Below, in pieces: positions 38,562 through 47,905 of a DNA stretch of 64,000 nt. Below the pieces are notes generated by a model, which ran no database searches, was not told the DNA's origin, and was given only the letters and a program-made list of their open reading frames with translations. Source of the stretch: Leptospira montravelensis. GTDB lineage: Bacteria; Spirochaetota; Leptospiria; Leptospirales; Leptospiraceae. Each line of letters opens with the position of its first letter. Position 1 is the first letter of the stretch. Position numbers and translations under genes: made by a program. The stretch lies in contig NZ_RQFO01000016.1 in the NCBI RefSeq assembly GCF_004770045.1, positions 87,501-151,500 of the forward strand. The letters are read 5' to 3'.

Positions 38562-39520
38562 CAAAAACAATTCTAATCACCGGAGGAAGTGGTGTTTTAG
38601 GAAAACAACTTTTATTTGGATTGATTGATGATTTTAAAATCATCGCCATTGGAAAAAATTATTCCAATTTTCCAGACTCCCTTCGTTTTCATAAAAATTT
38701 TAAGTTCTACGAGAGAGATCTTTCTAAAATACATTCTATCGATGAATTGATGATTCCCGAACCGATTGATTTGATCCTTCATTTAGCCGCAGTGGTATCT
38801 GGAATCAAAGTTACCGAAGAAGTTTACCACCAAATCAATGTTTATTCCACAAAACTTCTTGTAGAATTTGCAAAATCAAAAAACGTTCCCCACTTTGGAT
38901 TTGTTAGTTCAGTTTCTGTTTATGGATCAAAAGAAGTCAGTTTAGAAATTGGCAGTGAAAGGACAGGAAAATCCATATATGCAAAAACAAAGGCTATGGC
39001 TGAAGATTACGTACTACATTCTGGAAAACCATATTCAGTATTTCGAATGGCAAGTATTTATGGAAAAGGAACAAAAAGTTTTATTTCCAAATTACGCTCT
39101 TTAATCAAACTAAAAATATATCCTTATATTTCTTCCGATCGCAAAAAATCCCTAATTCATATCGATGATGCTACGAAAGCCCTAGTAATATGGACCAAAC
39201 AAACATTAAATGGAAAACCTCCACAACCAGTTTATGTGTTTTCGCATCCTGAATTTGTGACAGTAAACCAAGTCATTCGAACCTTCCAAGAACTGAAAAT
39301 CATAGGAAAGTTTTTAATACCCATCCCAGTAGGCGGATTTTGGGGGAAATTAGTGGAATGGATTTTCCGATTGATTTCCTATGTAAGGCAAAAACCCTTT
39401 CACGGCTCTCCCCTCCAACCGCTATTAGAATCCGTGGCAGTTTACGATGCCCAATCTTTTGCAAATTTAGGATTTTTTCCAGAACGAGATTTACGAAAAG
39501 GTCTCACTGACTATCAATAA
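38558..39520 (+). CDS. NAD-dependent epimerase/dehydratase (extended SDR)
   Basis: 320 residues from the ATG at 38558, coupled to the DUF445 gene. Rossmann motif TGGSGVLGKQ near the N-terminus; LHLAAVVSG; catalytic YAKTKAMAED (YxxxK). The overall form is that of nucleotide-sugar epimerases or sterol-type dehydrogenases; the substrate cannot be assigned. The next gene starts on its stop codon (TAATG). Confidence 0.85.
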   Translation: MTKTILITGGSGVLGKQLLFGLIDDFKIIAIGKNYSNFPDSLRFHKNFKFYERDLSKIHSIDELMIPEPIDLILHLAAVVSGIKVTEEVYHQINVYSTKLLVEFAKSKNVPHFGFVSSVSVYGSKEVSLEIGSERTGKSIYAKTKAMAEDYVLHSGKPYSVFRMASIYGKGTKSFISKLRSLIKLKIYPYISSDRKKSLIHIDDATKALVIWTKQTLNGKPPQPVYVFSHPEFVTVNQVIRTFQELKIIGKFLIPIPVGGFWGKLVEWIFRLISYVRQKPFHGSPLQPLLESVAVYDAQSFANLGFFPERDLRKGLTDYQ

Positions 39521-40362
39521 TGAAGGTACTGGGGGCCGATATTCAAAGTATGAAAAAGCGATTTTGTCTAATTGTTTTATTATGTCTTACTATTTCTCAT
39601 TTGGATGCAGCAACTTGGATTGAAGATTCGTTGAGTTTTGCTTTTGAATATCCAAGGGGTTGGGCAAAATCTGTTTTGCGGTATCCAGATACAGTTCGTA
39701 TCCAGTTGTCCAAAACCAATAGAGAAGCAATTTTACAAATTGATGTGGCGCGTCGTACCAAAGAATACGATATCGACCGGTTTATTGAAGAAACAATGGA
39801 TACATTTTTAACAAAGTACCCTGACTTAAAATTAGTTAGGGAAAAATTGCTTGAGAACGAAGTGGCAGGATTTGATGAATCCGTCTTTGTTGTATTACAC
39901 TATACAGAACAAAAACAGTTAGTTTCGAATCGATTTTTATTTCATAGAAAAGGTGGATTATACTACGTAATTCAAGCAAAAACATCCAGAGCTCTTTTTT
40001 CTAAATATTCAAAAGACCTTGACTTAGTAATGAAAAGTTTCCGTCGAGAAACTCGTATCAAAAATAGATGGCGTAACGACAGTTTGGCGTATTTAGACCC
40101 AGTAAAAGACGAAAGAATCATCCAATACGTTTCCATTACCATCCGACCTATCGATTCATATCCTAGGGAACAGGGAACAAAAAACAACCAAGAGGATGGC
40201 TGGCTGTTTTCTGTGGAAGGAAATAAAAAACCAAATCCGGCAGAATGGGATAACCGAACTAAACCCTCACAAAATGAAAACGGATATACTCCAGCCGATG
40301 TGAAACCGGACACTCCTACTTCTGATGAACCGGTGGTCATCCCCGATAGCTCTGGATTATAG
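39520..40362 (+). CDS. Exported protein of unknown function
   Basis: 280 residues from the ATG in TAATG; an ATG at 39550 gives a cleaner signal peptide (MKKRFCLIVLLCLTISHLDA). The middle part reads like a PsbP/DUF1795-type fold (FAFEYPRGWAKSV, ILQIDVARR, AGFDESVFVVLHY, GLYYVIQAKTS), common in small exported proteins. The last 60 residues are Pro/Asp/Asn-rich and probably disordered. It ends the DUF445-epimerase run. Confidence 0.7.
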   Translation: MKVLGADIQSMKKRFCLIVLLCLTISHLDAATWIEDSLSFAFEYPRGWAKSVLRYPDTVRIQLSKTNREAILQIDVARRTKEYDIDRFIEETMDTFLTKYPDLKLVREKLLENEVAGFDESVFVVLHYTEQKQLVSNRFLFHRKGGLYYVIQAKTSRALFSKYSKDLDLVMKSFRRETRIKNRWRNDSLAYLDPVKDERIIQYVSITIRPIDSYPREQGTKNNQEDGWLFSVEGNKKPNPAEWDNRTKPSQNENGYTPADVKPDTPTSDEPVVIPDSSGL

Positions 40363-40415
40363 GGAAATGCATTCCTTTCCCTACCGATAGTAGCCATTAC
40401 TCAAATCGACTCACC

Positions 40416-40435
40416 TCCCCTGAAGATTCAGGGGA
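40416..40435 (+). terminator. Stem-loop between the exported-protein gene and the ars operon
   Basis: TCCCCTGA-AGAT-TCAGGGGA, 8-bp perfect stem. A smaller GGGAAA/TTTCCC stem lies just after the previous stop. No U-run follows, so the role is judged from position. Confidence 0.45.
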
Positions 40436-40493
40436 AAACCTTTCATAAAAAACACAAAACCAATGTTTCCTACCAAAACGATTTCGAATTCCC

Positions 40494-40534
40494 TTGACAA
40501 AAAATAACAAACCAATTAATCGTATATTTACGAT
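40494..40534 (+). promoter_or_regulatory. ars promoter region with a likely ArsR operator
   Basis: TTGACA at 40494-40499 is a consensus -35. ATCGTA-TATT-TACGAT at 40519-40534 is a perfect 6-bp dyad, the kind of site bound by ArsR dimers, 5 bases before the arsR start. No good -10 stands at 17 bases, so the exact promoter is uncertain. ArsR should repress here and leave on arsenite binding. Confidence 0.6.
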
Positions 40535-40539
40535 ATACT

Positions 40540-40887
40540 ATGGCATTAAACAAAAAAACAGAATTTCCCGCGAACATCCAAAAGATGGCGTCTTTTACAA
40601 AACTTCTGAGTCATCCGGCAAGGCTTGCCATATTGGAAGTATTAGCGAAACGACAAACATGTGTTTGTGGAGAAATCGTTGAAATCCTTCCGCTTGCCCA
40701 ATCGACAGTTTCCCAACATTTAAAGGAATTAAAAGAAGGTGGACTAGTTAGGGGAAAGGTAGAAGGAACTTCTTCTTGTTACTGCATCGATTGGGAAAAC
40801 TTAAACCAAGCCTTTGCTGAATTTTCAGAACATATCGCACTTATCAAACAATACCAATTTAAAAAGGAAGGAAACTGTTGTGAATGA
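40540..40887 (+). CDS. arsR: ArsR-family arsenic-responsive repressor
   Basis: 115 residues, winged-helix. HPARLAILEVL, then the metal-site motif TCVCGEI (like the ELCVCDL of ArsR), recognition helix AQSTVSQHLKELKEGGLV, and a C-terminal CC pair (NCCE). It should repress the ars operon and release DNA on arsenite or antimonite. The start is 5 bases after the dyad; no clear ribosome-binding site is visible. It overlaps arsC by 8 bases. Confidence 0.92.
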   Translation: MALNKKTEFPANIQKMASFTKLLSHPARLAILEVLAKRQTCVCGEIVEILPLAQSTVSQHLKELKEGGLVRGKVEGTSSCYCIDWENLNQAFAEFSEHIALIKQYQFKKEGNCCE

Positions 40888-41302
40888 TCTAAAGAATATT
40901 TTAATCCTTTGCACTGGAAATAGTTGCAGAAGCCAAATCGCAGAAGGGTGGATTCGTTTTTATGCAAAGGAAAAAGCCAATGTTTATAGTGCAGGGATAG
41001 AAACCCACGGTGTCAATCCCAAGGCCATTGCCACTATGAAAGAAGTAGGAATTGATATTTCTAAACATACTTCCAATCACATAAACGAATACAAAGACAT
41101 CCCATTCGATTTTATCATCACGGTTTGTGACCATGCAAAAGAAAACTGTCCCTATTTTCCTAGCGATGCCAAAAGACTACATCATAACTTTTCCGATCCT
41201 TCAAAACTAGTAGGATCAGAAGAAGAAGTAAAGGCTGCCTTTGCGAAAACAAGAGAAGAAATACGAAGTTACTGCGAAAACTTTGTGAACAAGGAATTAT
41301 AG
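40880..41302 (+). CDS. arsC: Arsenate reductase, thioredoxin-linked (low-molecular-weight phosphatase fold)
   Basis: 140 residues from a GTG overlapping arsR. The P-loop is CTGNSCR (Cys11, Cys16, Arg17), and the two later cysteines of the redox relay are Cys83 (VCDH) and Cys90 (ENCP). It reduces arsenate to arsenite, which the Acr3 pump then expels. An in-frame ATG upstream (40814) lies inside arsR and is less likely. Confidence 0.93.
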   Translation: MNDLKNILILCTGNSCRSQIAEGWIRFYAKEKANVYSAGIETHGVNPKAIATMKEVGIDISKHTSNHINEYKDIPFDFIITVCDHAKENCPYFPSDAKRLHHNFSDPSKLVGSEEEVKAAFAKTREEIRSYCENFVNKEL

Positions 41303-41314
41303 GAGAGAATAAAA

Positions 41315-41851
41315 ATGAATACACTCACTTGGAAAGATTTTAACTTAAATTTGGACTTATATCCTGAACTTCATTTAAACTTTGAATACGAAAAGAATCA
41401 AACCATATTCCCCAATTACCATATTACAGAGTTCAAATTGGCAAAAATTCAATCAGTAGATTGTGGTGGGAATTCTGATTCTTGGACAGAGATTATTTTG
41501 CAAATTTTAGAGCCAAAAACTGAAAAAGATACGGAATCGATGACACTCTCGAAAGTGAATTCTATAGTTAAAAAAGTAACAAATGTAATGGAGATCCCTT
41601 CCAATGCAATTTTACGAGTTGAATTTGGAAACGATACATCAGCAATGCGTCAATACTTTGTAACGGAAATGATTCCAATGGAGAAAGCACTTCTCATCCA
41701 ATTAAAAGATGGGCAAACGGAATGCAAAGCATCAGCAAGTTGCGGTCTTCCCAAAGACGTTATTAGCTTTCCGAAATTAGAAAAATCAAGTTCTAGTTGT
41801 TGTTCTCCTAAAGAAAAAAACGAAACGAATGAACCAGCAGGATGTTGTTAG
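41315..41851 (+). CDS. DUF6428-family protein with a cysteine-rich tail
   Basis: 178 residues. The core HITEFKLAKIQSVDCGG is the DUF6428 signature. The C-terminal 50 residues hold seven or more cysteines in pairs (ECKASASCG, SSCCSPK, PAGCC), with a lysine/serine linker. Twelve bases after arsC and one base before acr3. The tail suggests arsenite or metal binding, perhaps delivering arsenite to the pump; that is inference. Confidence 0.85.
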   Translation: MNTLTWKDFNLNLDLYPELHLNFEYEKNQTIFPNYHITEFKLAKIQSVDCGGNSDSWTEIILQILEPKTEKDTESMTLSKVNSIVKKVTNVMEIPSNAILRVEFGNDTSAMRQYFVTEMIPMEKALLIQLKDGQTECKASASCGLPKDVISFPKLEKSSSSCCSPKEKNETNEPAGCC

Positions 41852-42898
41852 GTGAAAGTTTTATCATTTTTAGACAGATTTCTTACTCTTTGGATCTTTG
41901 GAGCAATGGTAGTTGGGTTACTTATCGGAAAATTTTTACCTTCCGTTGTTTCCGGATTTTCCACTCTTTCTATTGGAACTACCAATATCCCATTGGCCAT
42001 AGGACTCATCCTTATGATGTATCCTCCTCTGGCGAAAGTAAAATATAAAGAGATGGGAAAAGTGTTTCAGGATGGAAAATTATTAACACTTTCACTTTTA
42101 CTCAACTGGATCATTGGTCCCTTACTTATGTTTTTTTTGGCATTAGTCTTTCTAGGAAATGAACCAGAATACAGAACCGGGTTGATTCTCATTGGTCTTG
42201 CACGTTGTATTGCAATGGTGATTGTTTGGAATGACTTAGCAGAGGGTGACCGTGAATATGCTGCTGCATTAGTTGCTTTGAATAGTATCTTCCAAGTTTT
42301 CTTCTATAGTTTTTATGCTTATTTGTTCATAACTATTTTTCCGCCTTACTTTGGTTTGGCAGGATCGGAGGTCTCTATTCAAATTTCAGATATCGCTGAA
42401 ACTGTGGGAATTTATTTAGGAATACCATTTTTATTCGGATTTTTATCTAGATATGGATTTGAAAAGTTTGGAAAAAAAGAATTCTATGAAACAAAGTTCC
42501 TACCAAAAGTTTCACCTTTAACACTTTTCGCACTATTATTTACAATTGTTGTTATGTTTAGTTTAAAAGGTGAAATGATTTTTGAACTAAGTGATGATGT
42601 GATTCGAGTGGCGATCCCCCTGCTTTTGTATTTTGGGATTATGTTTTTTCTAAGCCTTTGGATCGGATACCAGTTAGGAGTAGATTATTCAAAAAATGCA
42701 GCGGTAAGTTTTACTGCAACAGGGAATAACTTTGAATTGGCAATTGCTGTCGCTATTGGTGTTTTTGGAATCCAAAGTGGTGCTGCTTTTGTTGGAGTGA
42801 TTGGCCCTCTGATTGAAGTTCCAGCCCTTATTTTACTTGTTAAATTCGCAATTGCATTTCGTAACAAGTTCTACAAAGAAAATAACAAACAATTATAA
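41852..42898 (+). CDS. acr3: Arsenite efflux permease, Acr3 family
   Basis: 348 residues, about ten membrane helices, starting with a GTG right after the previous stop. The Acr3 block [19 protein letters not shown], with its conserved Cys in the fourth helix, is present, as are [13 protein letters not shown] near the end. It expels arsenite across the inner membrane using the proton gradient. Last gene of arsR-arsC-DUF6428-acr3. Confidence 0.95.
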   Translation: MKVLSFLDRFLTLWIFGAMVVGLLIGKFLPSVVSGFSTLSIGTTNIPLAIGLILMMYPPLAKVKYKEMGKVFQDGKLLTLSLLLNWIIGPLLMFFLALVFLGNEPEYRTGLILIGLARCIAMVIVWNDLAEGDREYAAALVALNSIFQVFFYSFYAYLFITIFPPYFGLAGSEVSIQISDIAETVGIYLGIPFLFGFLSRYGFEKFGKKEFYETKFLPKVSPLTLFALLFTIVVMFSLKGEMIFELSDDVIRVAIPLLLYFGIMFFLSLWIGYQLGVDYSKNAAVSFTATGNNFELAIAVAIGVFGIQSGAAFVGVIGPLIEVPALILLVKFAIAFRNKFYKENNKQL

Positions 42899-42906
42899 AC
42901 AGAAAA

Positions 42907-42949
42907 TTTTTAACTTTAGTCCTACATTATCTAAAACTAAAGTTAAAAA
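42907..42949. other. 13-bp inverted repeat between convergent genes
   Basis: TTTTTAACTTTAG / CTAAAGTTAAAAA with a 17-base loop, in the gap between acr3 and the convergent oxidoreductase gene. The reading is the same from either strand. It may stop transcription in both directions, although the U-tract lies at the 5' side of each transcript. Confidence 0.5.
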
Positions 42950-42990
42950 CAGTTTATTTTCTGATCACACAGATATTAAATTTTTTTTTA

Positions 42991-44232
42991 TTAAGAGTGG
43001 TTACAAATCCACTTTTGGTATCTTTTAGTCAAACGAGACAAACGAATTTGGTCCATCACCAGGCGTACGATAGGTGAAATGTTAGTTTTGGGACGTTTAT
43101 TTTCTGACAATCGATTGATTTGGTAACGTACCATCGCCATATTGGCTAAACCTTTTAGTGTTTTAGATTTCCAATTTGGATCTGGCAAACGACTTTCCAA
43201 TTCTTGATTTTTCTTCCAATCATTGGGAAGATTGGGTTCGAGTGCCAATGCAGTGGCTATTCCCACTAATGGAACACCTGAATCTAACACTGATTCTGCA
43301 ATTTGTTTTCTACGAATTCCACCTGTCACTAAGATGGGAACCGTTGCGGTTTTTGCGACTTCACTAGCAAACTCTAAAAAGTATGCTTCTCTAGAAATAG
43401 TAGATCCATCCCTAGACTCCCCTTGCATAGCAGGAGCTTCATAATTTCCCCCAGACAATTCAATAAAATCTACACCTAATGTTTGTATATTGGAAATAAC
43501 TTCTTTAGCATCTTGAAACTGAAATCCACCTTTTTGGAAATCAGCAGAGTTTAATTTTACAGCAACAATGAAATTTGGTTTCACCATTTTTCGAACTGAT
43601 TTGATTACTTCTATCAAAAACCTAGATCGATTTTCTAAACTTCCTCCCCACTCGTCCGTTCTTTGGTTGGCGATAGGTGATAAAAATTGACTGATCAAAT
43701 ACCCATGTGCTGCATGAATTTCCACTCCATCAAAACCTGATTCTTCGGCCAGTTGCGAAGTTTTTGCAAACCTCTGAATGGTTTCGAAAATTTCAGATTC
43801 TGTCATAGCCCTAGGTTTTCCTAAAAGTTTAGATAGTTTTCCGATGTCCACTGGCACGGCAGAAGGTGCCCATACATTACCACCTAACTTTGCCAATACT
43901 TGTCTACCGGGATGATTAATTTGCATGATAATCTTTCCACCAGTCTGTTTTGCTTTGGAGGACCACATACGAAATCCATCCAATGACGTTCCTTCCTCCA
44001 AAACCACACCCCCTGGACCCGTCATAGCTCTGTGGTCCACCATTACGTTGCCTGTAATCATGGTTCCAACACCGCCTTGGGCCCAAGTTTCATATAAGTT
44101 CCAAAGCGCTTCGTCTGGTTCTAAATTAGGGTTGGATAAATTTTCTTCCATTGCAGCTTTCACGATTCGATTAGGCAAAGTGGTGCCGCTGGGAAGCGTA
44201 TATTGTGAATATAGTTGGGAACTTGAATTCAT
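42991..44232 (-). CDS. NADH:flavin oxidoreductase, Old Yellow Enzyme family
   Basis: 413 residues, FMN-binding TIM barrel. Seen are GNVMVDHR, QINHPGRQ, GFDGVEIHAAHGYLISQFLSP (His-Gly active-site strand), the family block NQRTDEWGGSLENRSRF and the late phosphate-binding VTGGIRRK. It reduces alpha,beta-unsaturated carbonyls or similar compounds with NAD(P)H; the substrate is unknown. No 4Fe-4S or second domain follows, so it is the short class. Monocistronic. Confidence 0.92.
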   Translation of the reverse strand: MNSSSQLYSQYTLPSGTTLPNRIVKAAMEENLSNPNLEPDEALWNLYETWAQGGVGTMITGNVMVDHRAMTGPGGVVLEEGTSLDGFRMWSSKAKQTGGKIIMQINHPGRQVLAKLGGNVWAPSAVPVDIGKLSKLLGKPRAMTESEIFETIQRFAKTSQLAEESGFDGVEIHAAHGYLISQFLSPIANQRTDEWGGSLENRSRFLIEVIKSVRKMVKPNFIVAVKLNSADFQKGGFQFQDAKEVISNIQTLGVDFIELSGGNYEAPAMQGESRDGSTISREAYFLEFASEVAKTATVPILVTGGIRRKQIAESVLDSGVPLVGIATALALEPNLPNDWKKNQELESRLPDPNWKSKTLKGLANMAMVRYQINRLSENKRPKTNISPIVRLVMDQIRLSRLTKRYQKWICNHS

Positions 44233-44278
44233 TTGTCTTTATTAGACAAACGCTAAATCCAGAGAATGAATTTAGAGG

Positions 44279-45304
44279 TTACAAATTTTCTTCTTTTTTT
44301 CGAAGGCGTTTGTTTTCATACATGCGACTATCCGCAACAGCCATTAAAGTTTCTGGGTCGATTCCATCCTCAGGAAAAAAAGCAAATCCCATACTTGTTT
44401 TAATCTGGAGTTTCGTTGATTCAAACTGAATTTCTCCTTCGACCATTGTCCGAATATGATCGAGAAGTGTAAGAATCGATTTTTTAGGTTCTTTGTATAT
44501 CAGAATTAAACCGAACTCGTCTCCACCAAGTCTTGCTAGAACATCTTGGTTTTGGACGAGAGGGGAAAACCTACTTGCAAACCGGGCTAAATAAAAATCC
44601 CCAGCAGCATGTCCATAGGTATCATTAATTTTTTTCAATCCATCTAAATCAAAAAGAGCAATTGTTAAAAGAGAACCATCGTTGACAATGCGAGAAAGCC
44701 CCTTTCTTAAATAATCATAAAATGCAGACCGATTGAAAATGCCAGTGAGTGCATCATGACTTGCAAGGTAAGCCATCGATTGTAGGCTTTTTTCTCTTTC
44801 TGCCCAACGGTAAGCGTTATGTAAAACTGCGGCCATCGTACCTGACAACATATTCAAAATATAAGTGTCGTTAGTTGTATAGAAACCTACTTTAGAACTA
44901 TGTACTTTTAAAACACCTAAAACTTCTGAATCAAAATATAATGGTAATACTATCATTGAACGGAGACCCACAACACGACAAGCTTCGCGATTCACGCGAT
45001 CATCTTCTTCCGAATCTATACAATACAATGAAGTTCTTGATTGAAGACTAAGTCCAGAAAAACTATCCTTTACAGGTAACCTTAATCCAATCTGTCTTTC
45101 TGCCGTGCCACTAGCGGCACGATAAACTAACTCATCACCTTCCACTAGCTCAAATACTGCTCCCTCCGATCCAGTGATTTCTTTTGCACGATGAGTGATC
45201 AGTTCTAAAAGATATGGAACATCTGGTTTAGCGGCCGTTAGTTCCGTTTGTATTTTGAGTATTTTTTCTAAAGTGGAATCTGAAGAGGAGCTTTCTATAG
45301 ACAT
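44279..45304 (-). CDS. GAF-GGDEF diguanylate cyclase
   Basis: 341 residues. A GAF domain covers about 30-165; the GGDEF domain follows with HDALTGIFNR and the active-site motif LARLGGDEFGLIL. It should make cyclic di-GMP from GTP in response to what the GAF domain senses. The inhibitory I-site (RxxD five residues ahead of GGDEF) is not obvious (VQNQDVLA). Soluble. Confidence 0.93.
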   Translation of the reverse strand: MSIESSSSDSTLEKILKIQTELTAAKPDVPYLLELITHRAKEITGSEGAVFELVEGDELVYRAASGTAERQIGLRLPVKDSFSGLSLQSRTSLYCIDSEEDDRVNREACRVVGLRSMIVLPLYFDSEVLGVLKVHSSKVGFYTTNDTYILNMLSGTMAAVLHNAYRWAEREKSLQSMAYLASHDALTGIFNRSAFYDYLRKGLSRIVNDGSLLTIALFDLDGLKKINDTYGHAAGDFYLARFASRFSPLVQNQDVLARLGGDEFGLILIYKEPKKSILTLLDHIRTMVEGEIQFESTKLQIKTSMGFAFFPEDGIDPETLMAVADSRMYENKRLRKKEENL

Positions 45305-45339
45305 CTCAAAAAAGAGATTCTAAACTCCTCTATATAAAT

Positions 45340-45927
45340 CTAGCTTAATTTTTTGATTCCTTCAGCTATACAGTAATTGGCGATTGCAAGTAAGATATGA
45401 AAGATATCAACGTTTAGTATTGGACCAGTTGATCCGTTTGTACCTATAACAAGACCCGCAACAATAAATAAAATTGAGCCTACTATACCCATGATCGCTG
45501 CATTTGATTTTCTAGGAAATCGTACGATGGAACTAATCAGTATGATTAACATGGCAATTCCGCCAACAACTGTCGAATAAATTCCCAATGGATAGAGATA
45601 GGAAAAAGTTAAGTAAAGAAGAAATGCGACAGCTATAAATAGGAAAAAAGTTTTTTCTGAAAGTGAACGGAACGTGAAATGGAAAAATGCTAACCCAAGT
45701 AGTGGGACTCCCAAACATCCTGACAGTCCTACAAAAAAACGATAAATAGGATCAAGCGTGTTGATACCAAGGAAATGGATTGAGCCAAGTCCGGCAGAGA
45801 TTCCTATGATTCCAAATCCATACAAGGCGGAACGAGAAGGAATGGCAGATTTACCGACGAAACGATACGCTACAGATAGCGTGACGAGGGAAAGAAATAA
45901 ATCGGATAGGAATGTTGAAAGAATCAT
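45340..45927 (-). CDS. Integral membrane protein of unknown function
   Basis: 195 residues, about six hydrophobic helices, loops short and basic on one face (RFPRKSN). One helix has GSIHFLGIN, where His may matter. It precedes the GAF-GGDEF gene on the same strand by 35 bases, so the two may be cotranscribed. Family not recognised. Confidence 0.7.
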   Translation of the reverse strand: MILSTFLSDLFLSLVTLSVAYRFVGKSAIPSRSALYGFGIIGISAGLGSIHFLGINTLDPIYRFFVGLSGCLGVPLLGLAFFHFTFRSLSEKTFFLFIAVAFLLYLTFSYLYPLGIYSTVVGGIAMLIILISSIVRFPRKSNAAIMGIVGSILFIVAGLVIGTNGSTGPILNVDIFHILLAIANYCIAEGIKKLS

Positions 45928-45992
45928 GGTTCCAGAATTAGAACTAATTGCGTATAAAAAACAAGATAAATTAAGCCTTCGCCTGAATTAAT

Positions 45993-47804
45993 TTAAGGTA
46001 CAATGACTCTTTGCGATTGGAGCACAATATCCTGTATGATGCTATCCAATTCTTTGGCCGATGTAAGCAAATGATCTAAACTCCGACGTTCTTCTTCACT
46101 GGACAAAGTGCCCGTTTTTATTAATTCAACAATACCCATAATCTTAGCCAAAGGGTTTCTCACCACATGAGATTGAGTCCATGCAATCGCTTTCAATTTT
46201 TCATTTTGGGTTTGGATCGCCGTAATCTGAAAAACCCGTTCTGTCACATCGTGAAAGTTATCTACAATCCCACCAATAGATTCATCCTCGATTAAATTAG
46301 TGACAGTGGATTCCACCCAACGCCAGGAACCGTCTTGGTGTTTGATTCTAAAATTATGACTTGGTAGAGAACTTCCTATGGGAATGGTTCGAACCTCATC
46401 CAATCGTTTGGTAATTTTTGAAACATCATCAGGATGTAAAAAATCGAATAAATTCATATGCATGGCATCGGATTCAGAATAACCCAAAACTTTTGTAATG
46501 GAAGGAGAAACATATTTTGCTTTGCCTTCAGTACTAAGGATAGCAATGACGTCGATCCCATTTTCCACGAGAGCTCTATATCTTTTTTCACTCGCAATAA
46601 GTTCCATTCGTTTTGACATCAAATCGGTGATGTCTTTAGAAAAACAAGCGAGGCCGGTAATTGAGTCTTCCGCATTTCTTATTGGATTAAAAAAAACTTC
46701 TCGGTGTTCTTCAAGACCGGTGATTGGACTCATAAACCTTTCATAAGTTTTAAAAGACTCACCAGAAAGTCCTCGTTCATAATAGCCCTTCCATTTTTCG
46801 TAAAAGGCTTCTCCCTGGTTCATAATGAGTACGGAGTCTCCTTCTTTAGCGCGCGTTCCATTAAGGAATCCCATCACTTCTAAAAAAGCTTTATTCGCCG
46901 CTACCAAAGAAAAGTTTGAATCTAGTGACCATATCAAATCAGAAGTACCGTTGATGAGTGCTTCTTGATTTCTTTTAATTCGAATTATATTTTCTTCCGC
47001 TATGACTTTTTCGGATATATCCCTCGTAACACTGAGAACAGAAACAATCTCACCATTTTGGTTTTCCAATGGGACTGCCGTACTTTCCAACCATCGTTCC
47101 GTGCCTTTGAACCCAATGATACGAAACCGATTACTCGACTTTATTCCTTGAAGTGCTTTTTTGTGTAATGATTGATAAAATTTTAAATCAGAGGGGTTTA
47201 CTAATTTTTCAACTTTTTGACCAATTGCATCTTCTGGACAATTTGCCTCAATCATTTGTAAACCGGCAGGATTCATTTCAATGAGAATTCCATCTGGTGA
47301 TACTACTTTCACACATTCAGGTTCGGATTGAAGTATAGTGCTTAATCTTTGTTCTTGTTCTTTTACGGTTTGAAAGGCTTCTCTTTGTTCTGTGACATCC
47401 TGAAAAATTCCCACAATTTGTTTAGGGTCGTTTTGTTCATTTCGAATCACTTCTGCTAATGAATGAACAAATTTGATTTTTCCCGTAGTTGTGACTAGTC
47501 TACACTCTAAATCATAACTAATCCCTTTCTCCAAAACCTCATTCATATGTTTTGTTGCGAATTCGCGGTCGTCAGGATGAACAAATAAATATCCGGTCTC
47601 CAAATCAACAGGCATCGATGAGGGATCCATTTCTAAAATATGAAAAACACCTTCAGACCAATGTAAGGTTTGGTTTACAAAATCGACTTCCCAATGACCT
47701 AGTTTCCCAAGAGTTTCCATTTGCCTTAGGATAAGTTCTTGTTTTTTGCCTTCTCCTTTTACTGTTGAAGGAGGGATAAGATTGTCATTTTTCTTTTGTT
47801 TCAC
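45993..47804 (-). CDS. Multi-PAS protein with a kinase-type dimerisation segment but no ATPase domain
   Basis: 603 residues, no membrane segment. Four PAS domains in tandem at about 30-150, 155-275, 285-405 and 415-530, each with its PAC end (VGIFQDVTEQ, LSVTRDISEK, ACFSKDITDL, VDNFHDVTER). The last 70 residues read AIAWTQSHVVRNPLAKIMGI, a histidine-kinase phospho-acceptor helix, but the protein ends there without N, G1 or G2 boxes. It may be phosphorylated by another kinase or act as a sensor scaffold. Confidence 0.85.
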   Translation of the reverse strand: MKQKKNDNLIPPSTVKGEGKKQELILRQMETLGKLGHWEVDFVNQTLHWSEGVFHILEMDPSSMPVDLETGYLFVHPDDREFATKHMNEVLEKGISYDLECRLVTTTGKIKFVHSLAEVIRNEQNDPKQIVGIFQDVTEQREAFQTVKEQEQRLSTILQSEPECVKVVSPDGILIEMNPAGLQMIEANCPEDAIGQKVEKLVNPSDLKFYQSLHKKALQGIKSSNRFRIIGFKGTERWLESTAVPLENQNGEIVSVLSVTRDISEKVIAEENIIRIKRNQEALINGTSDLIWSLDSNFSLVAANKAFLEVMGFLNGTRAKEGDSVLIMNQGEAFYEKWKGYYERGLSGESFKTYERFMSPITGLEEHREVFFNPIRNAEDSITGLACFSKDITDLMSKRMELIASEKRYRALVENGIDVIAILSTEGKAKYVSPSITKVLGYSESDAMHMNLFDFLHPDDVSKITKRLDEVRTIPIGSSLPSHNFRIKHQDGSWRWVESTVTNLIEDESIGGIVDNFHDVTERVFQITAIQTQNEKLKAIAWTQSHVVRNPLAKIMGIVELIKTGTLSSEEERRSLDHLLTSAKELDSIIQDIVLQSQRVIVP

Positions 47805-47905
47805 AACGAGCCACCTCCGTAAAACAGAAGTATGATTCTGTCAGAGTGAGAAAACGAAGTCAGCCTTTTTTTTTAAAAAAAATAGAAAATCTATCAGACG
47901 ATTTC

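Noticed and set aside
40814..40879. Longer arsC starting at 40814
   Set aside because: It would lie in the arsR coding sequence and add residues not seen in the family; the GTG at 40880 fits.
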